This document shows, in pieces, positions 25,144 to 32,965 of a stretch of DNA of 64,000 nucleotides (within the stretch, counting starts at the first letter, position 1; each line of letters begins with the position of its first letter). The notes under the pieces were generated by a model. The model ran no database searches, was not told the DNA's origin, and saw nothing but the letters and a program-made list of their open reading frames with translations. Both the position numbers and the translations under genes were made by a program. Origin of the DNA: Streptomyces sp. TRM68416 (GTDB taxonomy: Bacteria > Actinomycetota > Actinomycetes > Streptomycetales > Streptomycetaceae); the NCBI RefSeq assembly GCF_014596915.1, contig NZ_JACVWU010000009.1:1-64000 (forward strand). The letters are read 5' to 3'.

Positions 25144-26172
25144 ATGACCTCGGAGACCACGGACACGCGCGCGGACGCGGACTTCCGCCCGCACCGCGTC
25201 GTAGTCCTCGCCCTCGACGGCCTGCTCCCCTTCGAACTGGGCATCCCGCACCGCATCTTCGGCCGCCCCAAGGACGCCCGGGGGCGGCATCTGTACGAGG
25301 TCGTCACCTGCTCGGTCCGCCCGCCGGGCCCGGTCCTGACGGACGCCGACTTCGCCGTCATGGTCGAGAACGGGCCCGAGGCCCTGGCCACCGCCGACAC
25401 CGTCGTCGTCCCGGCCTCGTACGAGCTCGGCCCGGTCTACGAGCAGGGCCTGCTCACCGACGAACTGGCCGCCGCGCTCGCCCTCGTCCGCCCCGGCACC
25501 CGCCTGGCCTCCATCTGCACCGGCGTCTACGTCCTCGCCGCCGCCGGATACCTCGACGGCCGCCCCGCGACCACGCACTGGGCCGACGCGGAGCGCCTCC
25601 AGCGGCTCTTCCCGCGGGTCAGGGTCGACGCGGACGTGCTGTTCGTCGACGACGGCGACGTGCTGACCTCCGCGGGCGTCGCGGCCGGCGTCGACCTGTG
25701 CCTGCACATGGTGCGCCGGGACCACGGCACCGCGGTCGCCAACGAGGTGGCCCGCCGTACGGTCGTCCCCCCGCACCGCGACGGCGGTCAGGCGCAGTAC
25801 ATCCAGCGGCCGGTCCCCGACCCGCAGCAGGCCACCACGACCGGCGCCCGCGCCTGGGCCCTGGGCCGCCTCCACGAGCCCATCCAGCTACGGGACATGG
25901 CCGCTCAGGAAGCCATGTCCGTACGCACCTTCACCCGCCGCTTCCGCGAGGAGGTCGGCGTCAGCCCCGGCCAGTGGCTCACCCAGCAGCGCGTCGAACG
26001 CGCCCGCCACCTCCTGGAGTCCACCGACCTCTCCGTCGACCAGGTAGCCCAACACGCCGGCTTCGGCACCGCCCAGTCCATGCGCCAGCACCTCCAGACG
26101 GCCCTGGGGGTCACCCCGACGTCGTACCGACGCACGTTCCGCAGCGGGGCGACGGCGGTTCAGTGGCCGTAG
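25144..26172 (+). CDS. GlxA-type transcriptional regulator (DJ-1/PfpI plus AraC HTH)
   Basis: A 342-residue regulator with an N-terminal DJ-1/PfpI-like amidase-fold sensor domain (about 15-195; the nucleophile-elbow region reads LASICTGVYVLAAAG, keeping the cysteine) and a C-terminal AraC double helix-turn-helix (about 235-335: MSVRTFTRRFREEVGVSPGQWL, VDQVAQHAGFGTAQSMRQHL). It probably controls the divergent MFS gene. TAGGAT lies 6 bases before the ATG and could be either a -10 for a leaderless mRNA or part of a weak ribosome site. Its 3' end overlaps the convergent membrane protein gene by 13 bp. Confidence 0.92.
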   Translation: MTSETTDTRADADFRPHRVVVLALDGLLPFELGIPHRIFGRPKDARGRHLYEVVTCSVRPPGPVLTDADFAVMVENGPEALATADTVVVPASYELGPVYEQGLLTDELAAALALVRPGTRLASICTGVYVLAAAGYLDGRPATTHWADAERLQRLFPRVRVDADVLFVDDGDVLTSAGVAAGVDLCLHMVRRDHGTAVANEVARRTVVPPHRDGGQAQYIQRPVPDPQQATTTGARAWALGRLHEPIQLRDMAAQEAMSVRTFTRRFREEVGVSPGQWLTQQRVERARHLLESTDLSVDQVAQHAGFGTAQSMRQHLQTALGVTPTSYRRTFRSGATAVQWP

Positions 26173-26567
26173 AGCCAACTGCCGTAGGACGCGTCGTCGA
26201 CGAGGTGGTACAGGCCGAAACCGGCGAGACCGACGACAAGGGCGAGCACACCGACGCGCACGAAGGCGGGGCCGGTGATGAACAGCGCGCTGTGCTGGCC
26301 GGTGAGGGTCCGCCAATCGCGGAACCGCCGGATGTCCTTCCGGGACAGCGCCCAGAAGAACAGTCCAGCGAGCAGGAACCCCCCGCCGAAGACCAGCGAG
26401 AGGCCGCCGAGGACCGCGAGGAAGTCGAGCCGGTCGCCGTGGTCCCCGATGAGGAGCTGTCCGGCGAAGAGGAGCAGGGAGCCCACGAGGCCGAACAGCA
26501 GGCCGCGCAGCAGGACATCGCGCAGCCGCAGGCGTGGCGTGATCACTCCGTCTTCGTCCAGGGCCAT
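26160..26567 (-). CDS. Small membrane protein, function unknown
   Basis: A 135-residue protein with about three or four hydrophobic helices (LRGLLFGLVGSLLLFAGQLLI, FLAVLGGLSLVFGGGFLLAGLFFW, FVRVGVLALVVGLAGFGLYHLV) and charged loops. It has no motif I recognise. It lies 34 bp after the alcohol dehydrogenase gene on the same strand, so it could be the last gene of the SDR-FadE-ADH operon, although its content gives no metabolic link. Confidence 0.7.
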   Translation of the reverse strand: MALDEDGVITPRLRLRDVLLRGLLFGLVGSLLLFAGQLLIGDHGDRLDFLAVLGGLSLVFGGGFLLAGLFFWALSRKDIRRFRDWRTLTGQHSALFITGPAFVRVGVLALVVGLAGFGLYHLVDDASYGSWLYGH

Positions 26568-26601
26568 GGCGGCACCCTAACGGGCGGCAGAACCGGTCCC
26601 T

Positions 26602-27651
26602 TCAGAAGGTGAGCACCCCCCGCGCCACCCGCCCCGCCTCCGCGTCCGCCGCCGCCTTCTCGAAGTCGTCGATCGGGTAGGTGCGGGTCACCAACTCGTC
26701 GAGGAGGAGCCGGCCCTCGCGGTAGAGGTCGGCGTACAGGGCGATGTCGCGCTGGGGGCGGGAGGAGCCGTAGCGGCAGCCGAGGACGGACTTGTCGAGG
26801 TAGAGGGAGGAGACGCGGAAGGAGGCCTCGGCGGCGGCCGGGGGCACGCCGAGGAGGATCGCCTGGCCGTGGCGGTCGAGCAGGTCGACGGCCTGGCGGA
26901 TCAGCTCGACGCGGCCGACGCACTCGAAGGCGTGGTCCACGCCGGTGGGCAGGAGGTCCTTCACCGCGTCCGTCGAGGTCAGGAAGTCGGTGGCGCCGAA
27001 GCGGCGGGCCGCCTCCTCCTTCGCGGGGTTGGCGTCGACGGCCACGATGCGCAGGGCGCCCGCGATCCGCGCGCCCTGGACGACGTTGAGGCCGATGCCG
27101 CCGACGCCGATCACCAGCACGCTGTCCCCGCGCTCCACACGCGCGCGGTTGAGCACCGCCCCCACCCCGGTCAGCACCCCGCAGCCGATCAGCGCCGCGG
27201 ACGGCAGCGGAACGTCCTTCGGCACACGCACCGCCTGCACGGCCCTGACCACCGTCCGCTCGGCGAAGACGGACGTCGACGCGAACTGGTACACCGGCTC
27301 CCCGCCCCGCAGGAACGGCCGCCCCGGCCGCCCGATCGCCCGTCGGCACATCGTCGGGCGCCCCCGGTCGCAGTCGGCGCAGGTGCCGCAGTTGGCCAGC
27401 GTGGACAGGGCAACGTGGTCGCCGGGCCGGACGTGCGAGACGCCCGCGCCGACCGCCTCCACCACCCCGGCGCCCTCGTGGCCCAGCACCACGGGAACGG
27501 GGAAGGGGATGGTCCCGTCCACCACCGACAGGTCGCTGTGGCACAGCCCGGCCGCCGAGACGGCCACCCGTACCTCCCCCGGCCCCGGTTCCCGTACCTC
27601 CAGATCGTCCACGACCCGGACCTGCTTGCCGTCGAACAGCACGCCTCGCAT
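26602..27651 (-). CDS. Zinc-dependent alcohol dehydrogenase (class III-like MDR)
   Basis: A 349-residue medium-chain dehydrogenase. Catalytic zinc ligands are C37 and the HE pair at 58-59 (GHEGAG); structural zinc ligands are C88, C91, C94 and C102. The NAD-binding motif GVGGIGLNVVQGA and the acidic residue in VAVDANPAKEEAA indicate NAD specificity. It should oxidise an alcohol to an aldehyde or ketone. Its ATG overlaps the stop of the acyl-CoA dehydrogenase gene by four bases, so it belongs to the SDR - FadE - ADH operon driven from operator copy 8. Confidence 0.92.
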   Translation of the reverse strand: MRGVLFDGKQVRVVDDLEVREPGPGEVRVAVSAAGLCHSDLSVVDGTIPFPVPVVLGHEGAGVVEAVGAGVSHVRPGDHVALSTLANCGTCADCDRGRPTMCRRAIGRPGRPFLRGGEPVYQFASTSVFAERTVVRAVQAVRVPKDVPLPSAALIGCGVLTGVGAVLNRARVERGDSVLVIGVGGIGLNVVQGARIAGALRIVAVDANPAKEEAARRFGATDFLTSTDAVKDLLPTGVDHAFECVGRVELIRQAVDLLDRHGQAILLGVPPAAAEASFRVSSLYLDKSVLGCRYGSSRPQRDIALYADLYREGRLLLDELVTRTYPIDDFEKAAADAEAGRVARGVLTF

Positions 27652-28802
27652 CACACAGCCCCCTTGGGCTCCCTGGGCAGACCGAGCACCCGCTCGGCGA
27701 TGATCGTGCGCTGGATCTGGTCCGAGCCGCCGTAGATCGTGTCGGCCCGGGAGAACAGGAACAGCCGCTGCGCGGCATCGAGTTCGTACGGTGTCGTGGT
27801 CGTCCAGTCCGAGGGGCCCACCGTCGCTCCGGCGCCCCGCACCTCGACCGCCAGTTCCCCGAGGCGCTGGTGCCAGCCGGCCCACAGCAGCTTGGCGACG
27901 GCGGCCGCGCCCGGCTGCGCGCCGGTACGGCCCAGGGTGCGCAGGGCGTTCCAGCGCATGGTGCGCAGCTCCGCCCACTGCCGGACGAGCCGGTCGCGCA
28001 GTACGGGATCGTCCGCCGCGCCCGTCTCCACGGCCGTGCGCAGCACCTGTCCCAACTCCGCCGCGAAGCCGATCTGCTGGGCCAGCGTGGCGACGCCCCG
28101 CTCGAAACCGAGCAGGCTCATCGCGACCTGCCAGCCGCCGCCCTCGTCCCCCACGAGGTGCTCCGCGCGCGCGTGTGCGCCGTCGAAGAACACCTCGTTG
28201 AAGTCGCTCGTCCCGGTCAGCTGCCGGATGGGCCGCACCTCGATCCGCCCCGGCTGGTCCATGGGCACGAGCAGGAAGCTCAGGCCGTGATGGCGCCGCG
28301 ACCCCGCTTGCGTGCGGGCGAGCACGAAGCACCAGTCGGCCTCGTGCGCGAGGGAGGTCCAGATCTTCTGCCCGGTGATCCGGTAGCCGTCGCCGTCCCG
28401 TACGGCGGCGGTCCGCACCCCGGCGAGGTCGGAACCGGCTCCGGGCTCGCTGTATCCCTGGCACCACAGCTCCTCGCCGGCGGCGACGGGCGGCAGAAAG
28501 CGGGCCTTCTGCTCCTGCGTGCCGTGCGCGATGAGCGTGGGCGCCAGCAGGTTCTCCCCGATGTGCCCGGAGCGCGGCGGCGCCGGCGACCGGGCGTATT
28601 CCTCGGCCCAGACGACCTGTTGGGTGAGGGGGACGGTCCGGTTCCCGTACCCGGCCTCCCGCCACCCGAGCCCGATCCATCCGGCGGCCCCGAGGGTGCG
28701 TTCCCATTCCCGCCGGTCCGCGTCGGGGTCGGCGTGCGCGGAGAGCCACCCCCGGGCTTCGGAACGGAAGGCTTCGTCTTCGGCGGTGAATCCAAAGTCC
28801 AC
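27651..28802 (-). CDS. Acyl-CoA dehydrogenase (FadE, alpha-subunit-like)
   Basis: A 383-residue FAD-dependent acyl-CoA dehydrogenase. Motifs: WCQGYSEPGAGSDLAGVRT and KIWTSLAHEADWCFVLART (flavin-binding beta region) and the C-terminal YGGSDQIQRTIIAERVLGLPREP. The last is the pattern of the catalytic alpha subunit of paired FadE enzymes. The start chosen is the GTG at 28802, because GAGGAGG lies 7-13 bases upstream; the frame is open to 28817. It is second in the operon with the SDR gene, from which it is separated by a 106-bp gap holding a dispersed Streptomyces repeat. Confidence 0.92.
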   Translation of the reverse strand: MDFGFTAEDEAFRSEARGWLSAHADPDADRREWERTLGAAGWIGLGWREAGYGNRTVPLTQQVVWAEEYARSPAPPRSGHIGENLLAPTLIAHGTQEQKARFLPPVAAGEELWCQGYSEPGAGSDLAGVRTAAVRDGDGYRITGQKIWTSLAHEADWCFVLARTQAGSRRHHGLSFLLVPMDQPGRIEVRPIRQLTGTSDFNEVFFDGAHARAEHLVGDEGGGWQVAMSLLGFERGVATLAQQIGFAAELGQVLRTAVETGAADDPVLRDRLVRQWAELRTMRWNALRTLGRTGAQPGAAAVAKLLWAGWHQRLGELAVEVRGAGATVGPSDWTTTTPYELDAAQRLFLFSRADTIYGGSDQIQRTIIAERVLGLPREPKGAV

Positions 28803-28841
28803 AGGGGGCCTCCTCACAACGCAGGGCAGTCGACCTACTCA

Positions 28842-28863
28842 GGGGCGCGGGGAACTGCGCGAC
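28842..28863 (+). repeat. Dispersed intergenic repeat, copy 1
   Basis: Contains GGGGCGCGGGGAACTGCGCG, shared with 39651-39673 (opposite strand), 49462-49499 and, as a variant, 62766-62787 (opposite strand). This resembles a repeat I know as common between Streptomyces genes. Confidence 0.75.
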
Positions 28864-28908
28864 ATGCCACGACGGCCCCGCACCCGCCCATCCACACCCC
28901 GCCCCGAG

Positions 28909-29778
28909 CTATGGGGCGTTCGGCTTCAGCAACGGCATGGGATCCACCCCCACAGACCCCCAGAACACGTCAGCGATCAGCTCCGGAGTCCAAGAGCCGC
29001 CGCACGCGTACGCGGCCCGCGCCTCCCTCGGCTGCGCCCACACCGCGATCTTCCGCCCCGCCACGGTGTACACCTGCCCGGTGATGCCCTGCGCCCGGTC
29101 GGACAGCAGGTACACCACCATCGCGGCCACGTCCTCCGGCTCCCCGATCTCCGCCAGTTCCGCGGGAACCTTCGCCGACATCCGCGTACGCGCCACCGGC
29201 GCGACCGCGTTCGCGCTCACCCCGTACTTGTTCAGGCCCAGCGCGGCGCTCCGCACCAGCGAGATGATGCCGCCCTTGGCGGCGCTGTAGTTGGCCTGCG
29301 AGTACGAGCCCTGGTGGTTGCCGCTGGTGAACCCGATCAGCGTCCCGGACCGCTGCTGCCGCATCACCGCGGACGCGGCCCGGAACACGGTGAACGTGCC
29401 CTTCAGATGCGTGGCGAGGACCGGGTCCCACTCCTCCTCGGTCATGTTGAACAGCATCCGCTCGCGCAGGATCCCGGCGACGCACACGACCCCGTCGATC
29501 CGCCCGTACGAGGACACGGCGACGTCCACGACCCGCTGGCCGCCCGCCATGGTGGAGATGTCGTCGGCCACGGCGACGGCCTCGCCGCCGCCCGCCTCGA
29601 TCTCCTTGACGACAGCCTCGGCGACCTCGCTGGTCGGTGAGGCGCCGTCGACGGAGACCCCGTAGTCGTTGACGACGACGCGGGCCCCCTGCGCGGCCGC
29701 GGCGAGGGCCACCGCCCGTCCGATCCCCCGCCCCGCGCCGGTGACGGCGACGACCTTGCCTGCCAAGAAGTTCCCCAC
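28909..29778 (-). CDS. SDR oxidoreductase (3-hydroxyacyl-CoA dehydrogenase, MFE-2/HSD17B4-like)
   Basis: A 289-residue short-chain dehydrogenase with the NAD motif TGAGRGIG (13-20), catalytic S152, Y164 and K168 (NYSAAK) and the DDIST segment. The sequence resembles the dehydrogenase domain of peroxisomal multifunctional enzyme 2 and its actinobacterial relatives, which oxidise 3-hydroxyacyl-CoA in side-chain degradation. It starts with GTG at 29778 after GGGAAGGGG. It is first in an operon with an acyl-CoA dehydrogenase and an alcohol dehydrogenase. Operator copy 8 lies 22 bp upstream, in the gap shared with the divergent cyclase gene. Confidence 0.9.
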   Translation of the reverse strand: MGNFLAGKVVAVTGAGRGIGRAVALAAAAQGARVVVNDYGVSVDGASPTSEVAEAVVKEIEAGGGEAVAVADDISTMAGGQRVVDVAVSSYGRIDGVVCVAGILRERMLFNMTEEEWDPVLATHLKGTFTVFRAASAVMRQQRSGTLIGFTSGNHQGSYSQANYSAAKGGIISLVRSAALGLNKYGVSANAVAPVARTRMSAKVPAELAEIGEPEDVAAMVVYLLSDRAQGITGQVYTVAGRKIAVWAQPREARAAYACGGSWTPELIADVFWGSVGVDPMPLLKPNAP

Positions 29779-29800
29779 GACCGGCCCCTTCCCGCGGTTT

Positions 29801-29815
29801 CTGACGGACCGTTAG
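29801..29815. promoter_or_regulatory. Operator copy 8, CTGACGGACCGTTAG
   Basis: Matches the palindrome at 14 of 15 positions. It is shared by the SDR operon (22 bp from its GTG) and the cyclase gene (47 bp from the chosen ATG). Confidence 0.72.
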
Positions 29816-29862
29816 ATTTTATGTCCCGTCGGACAGCCGGAGACAAGCCCCGGGGAGGACCC

Positions 29863-30789
29863 ATGTCGCTGCCGGACGCGTTCCACGAGATCGCCAAGCG
29901 CGTCAACAACTGGGGGCGTTGGGGAGCGGACGACGAGATCGGCACCCTCAACCTGATCACCGACGAGGTGGTCCGCGACGCCGCCGCCTGCGTCCGCACC
30001 GGGCGCCGCGTCCCGCTCGCGCTGCCGCTGCGGCAGGACGGCGTGCAGACCGGGATGATCCCGGGGCGGATCAACCCGCTGCATGTGATGGTGCAGATCA
30101 ATCAGGAGCTGTTCGGGCCGGGCACCGTGGCGTGCAGCGACGATGCCGTGACGATGGGACTCCAGGCGGCCACCCACTGGGACGCGCTCACCCATGTCTC
30201 GCACTCGGGGCGGCTCTACAACGGCCGTCCGGCGAGCCGTGTCACCGCACACTCCGGCGCCGAGTTCGCGGGGATCGACAAGGCGCGGCACATCGTCTCG
30301 CGCGGGGTACTGCTGGACGTGGCACGCGCGCGCGGGGTGGGGCGGCTGGACGGGGGGCACGCCGTGACGCCGGAGGACCTGGAGGCGGCCGAGGAACTCG
30401 CGGGCACGCGCGTGCGGGCCGGCGACATCGTGCTCGTACGCACCGGGCAGATGCAGGTGTTTCTCGGCGGGGACAGGCACGGGTACGGCTATCCGTCGCC
30501 GGGGCTGTCGATCCGCACGCCGGAGTGGTTCCACGCGCGCGATGTGGCGGCGGTCGCGAACGACACCCTCACGTTTGAGATATTTCCGCCCGAGATCGAG
30601 GATTTGTGGCTGCCGGTGCATGCGCTCGATCTGGTGGAGATGGGGATGATGCAGGGGCAGAACTGGAATCTCGAAGAGTTGTCCACAGCCTGTGGAGAAG
30701 AGGGACGGTACGCGTTCCTGCTGTCCGCGATGCCGGAGCCGTTCGTCGGCGCGACGGGAACCCCGGTGGCACCGGTGGCCGTTCTGTGA
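29863..30789 (+). CDS. Cyclase-family (kynurenine formamidase-like) metal hydrolase
   Basis: A 308-residue member of the cyclase/KynB superfamily. The metal-binding pattern is clear: THWDALTHVSHSG, then ITAHSGAE-like VTAHSGAEF, and GDIVLVRTGQM. These enzymes hydrolyse amides or lactones or aid cyclisation of polyketides; in a degradative cluster, ring lactone or cyclic ketone hydrolysis is plausible but unproven. ATG at 29863 has GGGGAGG 4 bases upstream; an ATG at 29821 in frame lies just downstream of the operator and is less likely. Codon use is less extreme near the 3' end (TTT, ATA, AAT codons), though still typical. Confidence 0.88.
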   Translation: MSLPDAFHEIAKRVNNWGRWGADDEIGTLNLITDEVVRDAAACVRTGRRVPLALPLRQDGVQTGMIPGRINPLHVMVQINQELFGPGTVACSDDAVTMGLQAATHWDALTHVSHSGRLYNGRPASRVTAHSGAEFAGIDKARHIVSRGVLLDVARARGVGRLDGGHAVTPEDLEAAEELAGTRVRAGDIVLVRTGQMQVFLGGDRHGYGYPSPGLSIRTPEWFHARDVAAVANDTLTFEIFPPEIEDLWLPVHALDLVEMGMMQGQNWNLEELSTACGEEGRYAFLLSAMPEPFVGATGTPVAPVAVL

Positions 30790-31106
30790 GCGGCCGGCGG
30801 CGCGCAACTGCCCGCCCCGAACACGGCAGCGCGCACCGCCATCCCACTTCGGCGTACCCACCCCAGCTCTCCGGGCCCTTGAAGGAGCCCACGCCGAATC
30901 ACGACCCACACTCGTCGAGGGCCTCCGTCACCGAAACCCTCGTCGTCCCCTCGCGGCGAATCGCTGACCACAAGCGTGATCAAACGGACACGCTTCGTCA
31001 ACACCCAGTCGGCGATTAATCACTTAAGTCCTGTTTGCAGCAGGCGCACGATGAAGCATGTCCGGGCGCACCGCGCCGCGTCCGGCGCAGGGAACGGCCG
31101 GCGCCC
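30790..31106. other. Intergenic region between converging genes
   Basis: This stretch lies between the cyclase gene stop and the ATP-binding protein gene stop. I found no credible gene, strong hairpin or operator. It contains a lower-GC patch around 30980-31045. Confidence 0.4.
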
Positions 31107-31589
31107 TCACACCGCCTCGAAGGCCAGCCCCTCGTACGCCGCGACGCCACCGCCGTAGACCTCGGCCGGCACCTGTCGCTGGGCGCAGCGGTCCAGTTCG
31201 CACCAGATGCGCTTGCCGGTTCCGTCGGGGCTCCAGCCCCAGCGGTCGGCGAGGCCGTCGACGAGGGCGAGGCCCCGGCCGCCGGTCTCCTCCTTGTCGG
31301 CGCAGCGCGGCACCGGGGCACGGCAGCTGGCGTCGGCCACCTCCAGGCGCACGGTGGCGGGTTCGGACCCGGCCGGCACCAGCGGCAGGAACAGGCGCAG
31401 TACGGCCGGACAGCCGGTGTGCACGACCGCGTTGGTGACGAGTTCGGAGACGAGGAGCGTCAGCGTCTCGGCGAGCGACTCGTCGGCGCCCACGCCGGTC
31501 CCGGCCAGCCGCGAACGGGCCCATCTCCGGGCACGCCCCACTTCTGCGGGGTCGGGCCGGACCTCCAGCTGCACTTGAAGCACCTGCAC
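31107..31589 (-). CDS. ATP-binding protein of the anti-sigma/HATPase_c_2 family
   Basis: A 160-residue GHKL-fold protein like the many RsbW/SpoIIAB-type or orphan ATP-binding proteins of Streptomyces. N box: LVSELVTNAVVHTG; G1/G2 region: GGRGLALVDGLADRWGW. Such proteins phosphorylate STAS-domain partners or bind sigma factors. A STAS protein is encoded at 36884, 5 kb away, but a functional link is only possible. It starts with GTG at 31589. Its gene is separated by about 190 bp from a possible small divergent gene at 31783. Confidence 0.88.
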   Translation of the reverse strand: MQVLQVQLEVRPDPAEVGRARRWARSRLAGTGVGADESLAETLTLLVSELVTNAVVHTGCPAVLRLFLPLVPAGSEPATVRLEVADASCRAPVPRCADKEETGGRGLALVDGLADRWGWSPDGTGKRIWCELDRCAQRQVPAEVYGGGVAAYEGLAFEAV

Positions 31590-32100
31590 CGCTCACACCA
31601 TCCGAACCGGCGGACACATAGCCCCGCGCCGTGCGAGGGCCACGATCGTAGCCATTTTTTGCATGACCAGGACAATGGCCGGAGCCAGGGTCACGGAATG
31701 TGAATCCCTTATGAGAAAGCATGGTTGACGTACAGTCACCCGAACAAGCGCTTCGGGCATATTCCAGCGCGAAGGAGTACCCGTGCGGCATACTGTGCGA
31801 CGCTCGCGAGGGGAAGTCGAACAGGCGGGGGCCGCAGCCTCTCCCACCCTGCGAGAACGGGCGCGCACCGCCGGATCCGGAGCCGCCTCAAGGGCAACTC
31901 CGGCATGGCTCGTGCTCGGAACCACTCGCATCCCACACAAGGTACCGGAGCGGTACGCCGACTCCAGACCGTGACGAGTCACGCCTAGGACACAACCCGA
32001 TATCAACGCTACGTAGTTCCGGTATGCCACAATCCGCGACACCCGCACCGGCGGGCGGGACGAGCCGCAGGCCAGCGGGCTCTTCGCCCCCTTCGGCCCC
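31590..32100. other. Long low-density region holding one possible small gene
   Basis: These 511 bp lie between the ATP-binding gene and the acyl-CoA dehydrogenase stop. Base composition is lower in GC than the neighbours around 31640-31760. The only credible content is the small ORF at 31783 and a possible minus-strand promoter (TTGTCC and TACGAT, about 19 bp apart) near 31650 for the ATP-binding gene. Confidence 0.4.
31783..31974 (+). CDS. Possible small protein, 63 residues
   Basis: A GTG-started ORF with an excellent ribosome site (GAAGGAGT, 4 bases before the start). The product is basic at the N terminus (MRHTVRRSRGEVEQ) and Ala/Arg/Ser-rich, with no membrane helix or cysteine. Third-position GC is clearly lower than in neighbouring genes, so it is either a poorly expressed small gene, a recent acquisition or not coding. 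No family is recognised. Confidence 0.35.
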   Translation: MRHTVRRSRGEVEQAGAAASPTLRERARTAGSGAASRATPAWLVLGTTRIPHKVPERYADSRP

Positions 32101-32964
32101 TCACGCCACGAGATCGGCCGCGAGCAGCTCCTCGCCCTCCGCACCGCCGCCGCCCCGCCGGGAGCGCACCCACGCCCGCTTCAGATGCAGGTGCACCGAA
32201 CACTCCCAGGTGAAGCCCATGCCGCCGTGCACCTGGAGGCAGTCGCGGGCGCCGCGCACGGCGGCCTCGTCGGCGAGCAGCCGGGCCGTTGCGATGTCGG
32301 CGGGGTCGGCGGTGACCGCGGCGGCGTAGACGGCTGCGCGGGCCGTTTCGGTGCGCACCAGCATCTCGGCGCACAGGTGCTTGACGGCCTGGAAGGCGCC
32401 GACCGGCCGGCCGAACTGCTCGCGGGTCCGGGCGTGTTGCACGGCCAGCTCGCCCACGCGCGCGGCTGTGCCGAGCTGCTCGGCGGCGGTGAGGAGGGCG
32501 GCGACGGGATCCGGCCGTCCGGGCGCGGGCACCCGGTGCAGCGGCGTGAGAGGGTCCACCGACCGCAGGGGTACGGCTCCGGAGGCGTCCCCGCGTACGA
32601 GGTCCGCCTCGGCCAGCCACTCCACCAGCGGGCCGTCCACGGCCGCCACGACCGTCTCTCCGGTGGCCGCGCCCGGCACCGCGCCCGCCGCCAGGTGCGT
32701 GGCCACCAGGGGGCCGGGCAGCAGGGCCCGGCCCGCCTCCTCGAACACCAACACCGCTTCGGGCAGCCCGAGTCCGACTCCGCCGTCCGCCTCCGGCAGG
32801 CGCAGCGCGAAGAAGCCGGCCCGGCCCAGCTCGCGCCAGAGCCTCCGGTCTAGGCGCGGTGCCGCCACGGCGGCGCGCAGGGCTTCGTCGTCGAAGCGCC
32901 GGGCGAGCAGCTCCCGCGTCCCGTCCCGCACGGCCCTTTGGTCATCGGTCAGTTGGAAGCGCAC
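32101..32964 (-). CDS. Acyl-CoA dehydrogenase, short beta-subunit-like (FadE pair)
   Basis: A 287-residue acyl-CoA dehydrogenase-like protein, about 80-100 residues shorter than a full family member. It keeps LPEADGGVGLGLPEAVLVFEEAG, REQFGRPVGAFQAVKHLCAEML and VHGGMGFTWECSVHLHLKRA; the middle beta domain is reduced. This is the profile of the non-catalytic subunit of alpha2beta2 FadE enzymes described for steroid side chains. The GTG start lies one base after the stop of the alpha-like gene, with GAAGGGACC before it, so the two are translated together. Confidence 0.88.
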   Translation of the reverse strand: MRFQLTDDQRAVRDGTRELLARRFDDEALRAAVAAPRLDRRLWRELGRAGFFALRLPEADGGVGLGLPEAVLVFEEAGRALLPGPLVATHLAAGAVPGAATGETVVAAVDGPLVEWLAEADLVRGDASGAVPLRSVDPLTPLHRVPAPGRPDPVAALLTAAEQLGTAARVGELAVQHARTREQFGRPVGAFQAVKHLCAEMLVRTETARAAVYAAAVTADPADIATARLLADEAAVRGARDCLQVHGGMGFTWECSVHLHLKRAWVRSRRGGGGAEGEELLAADLVA

Positions 32965-32965
32965 G

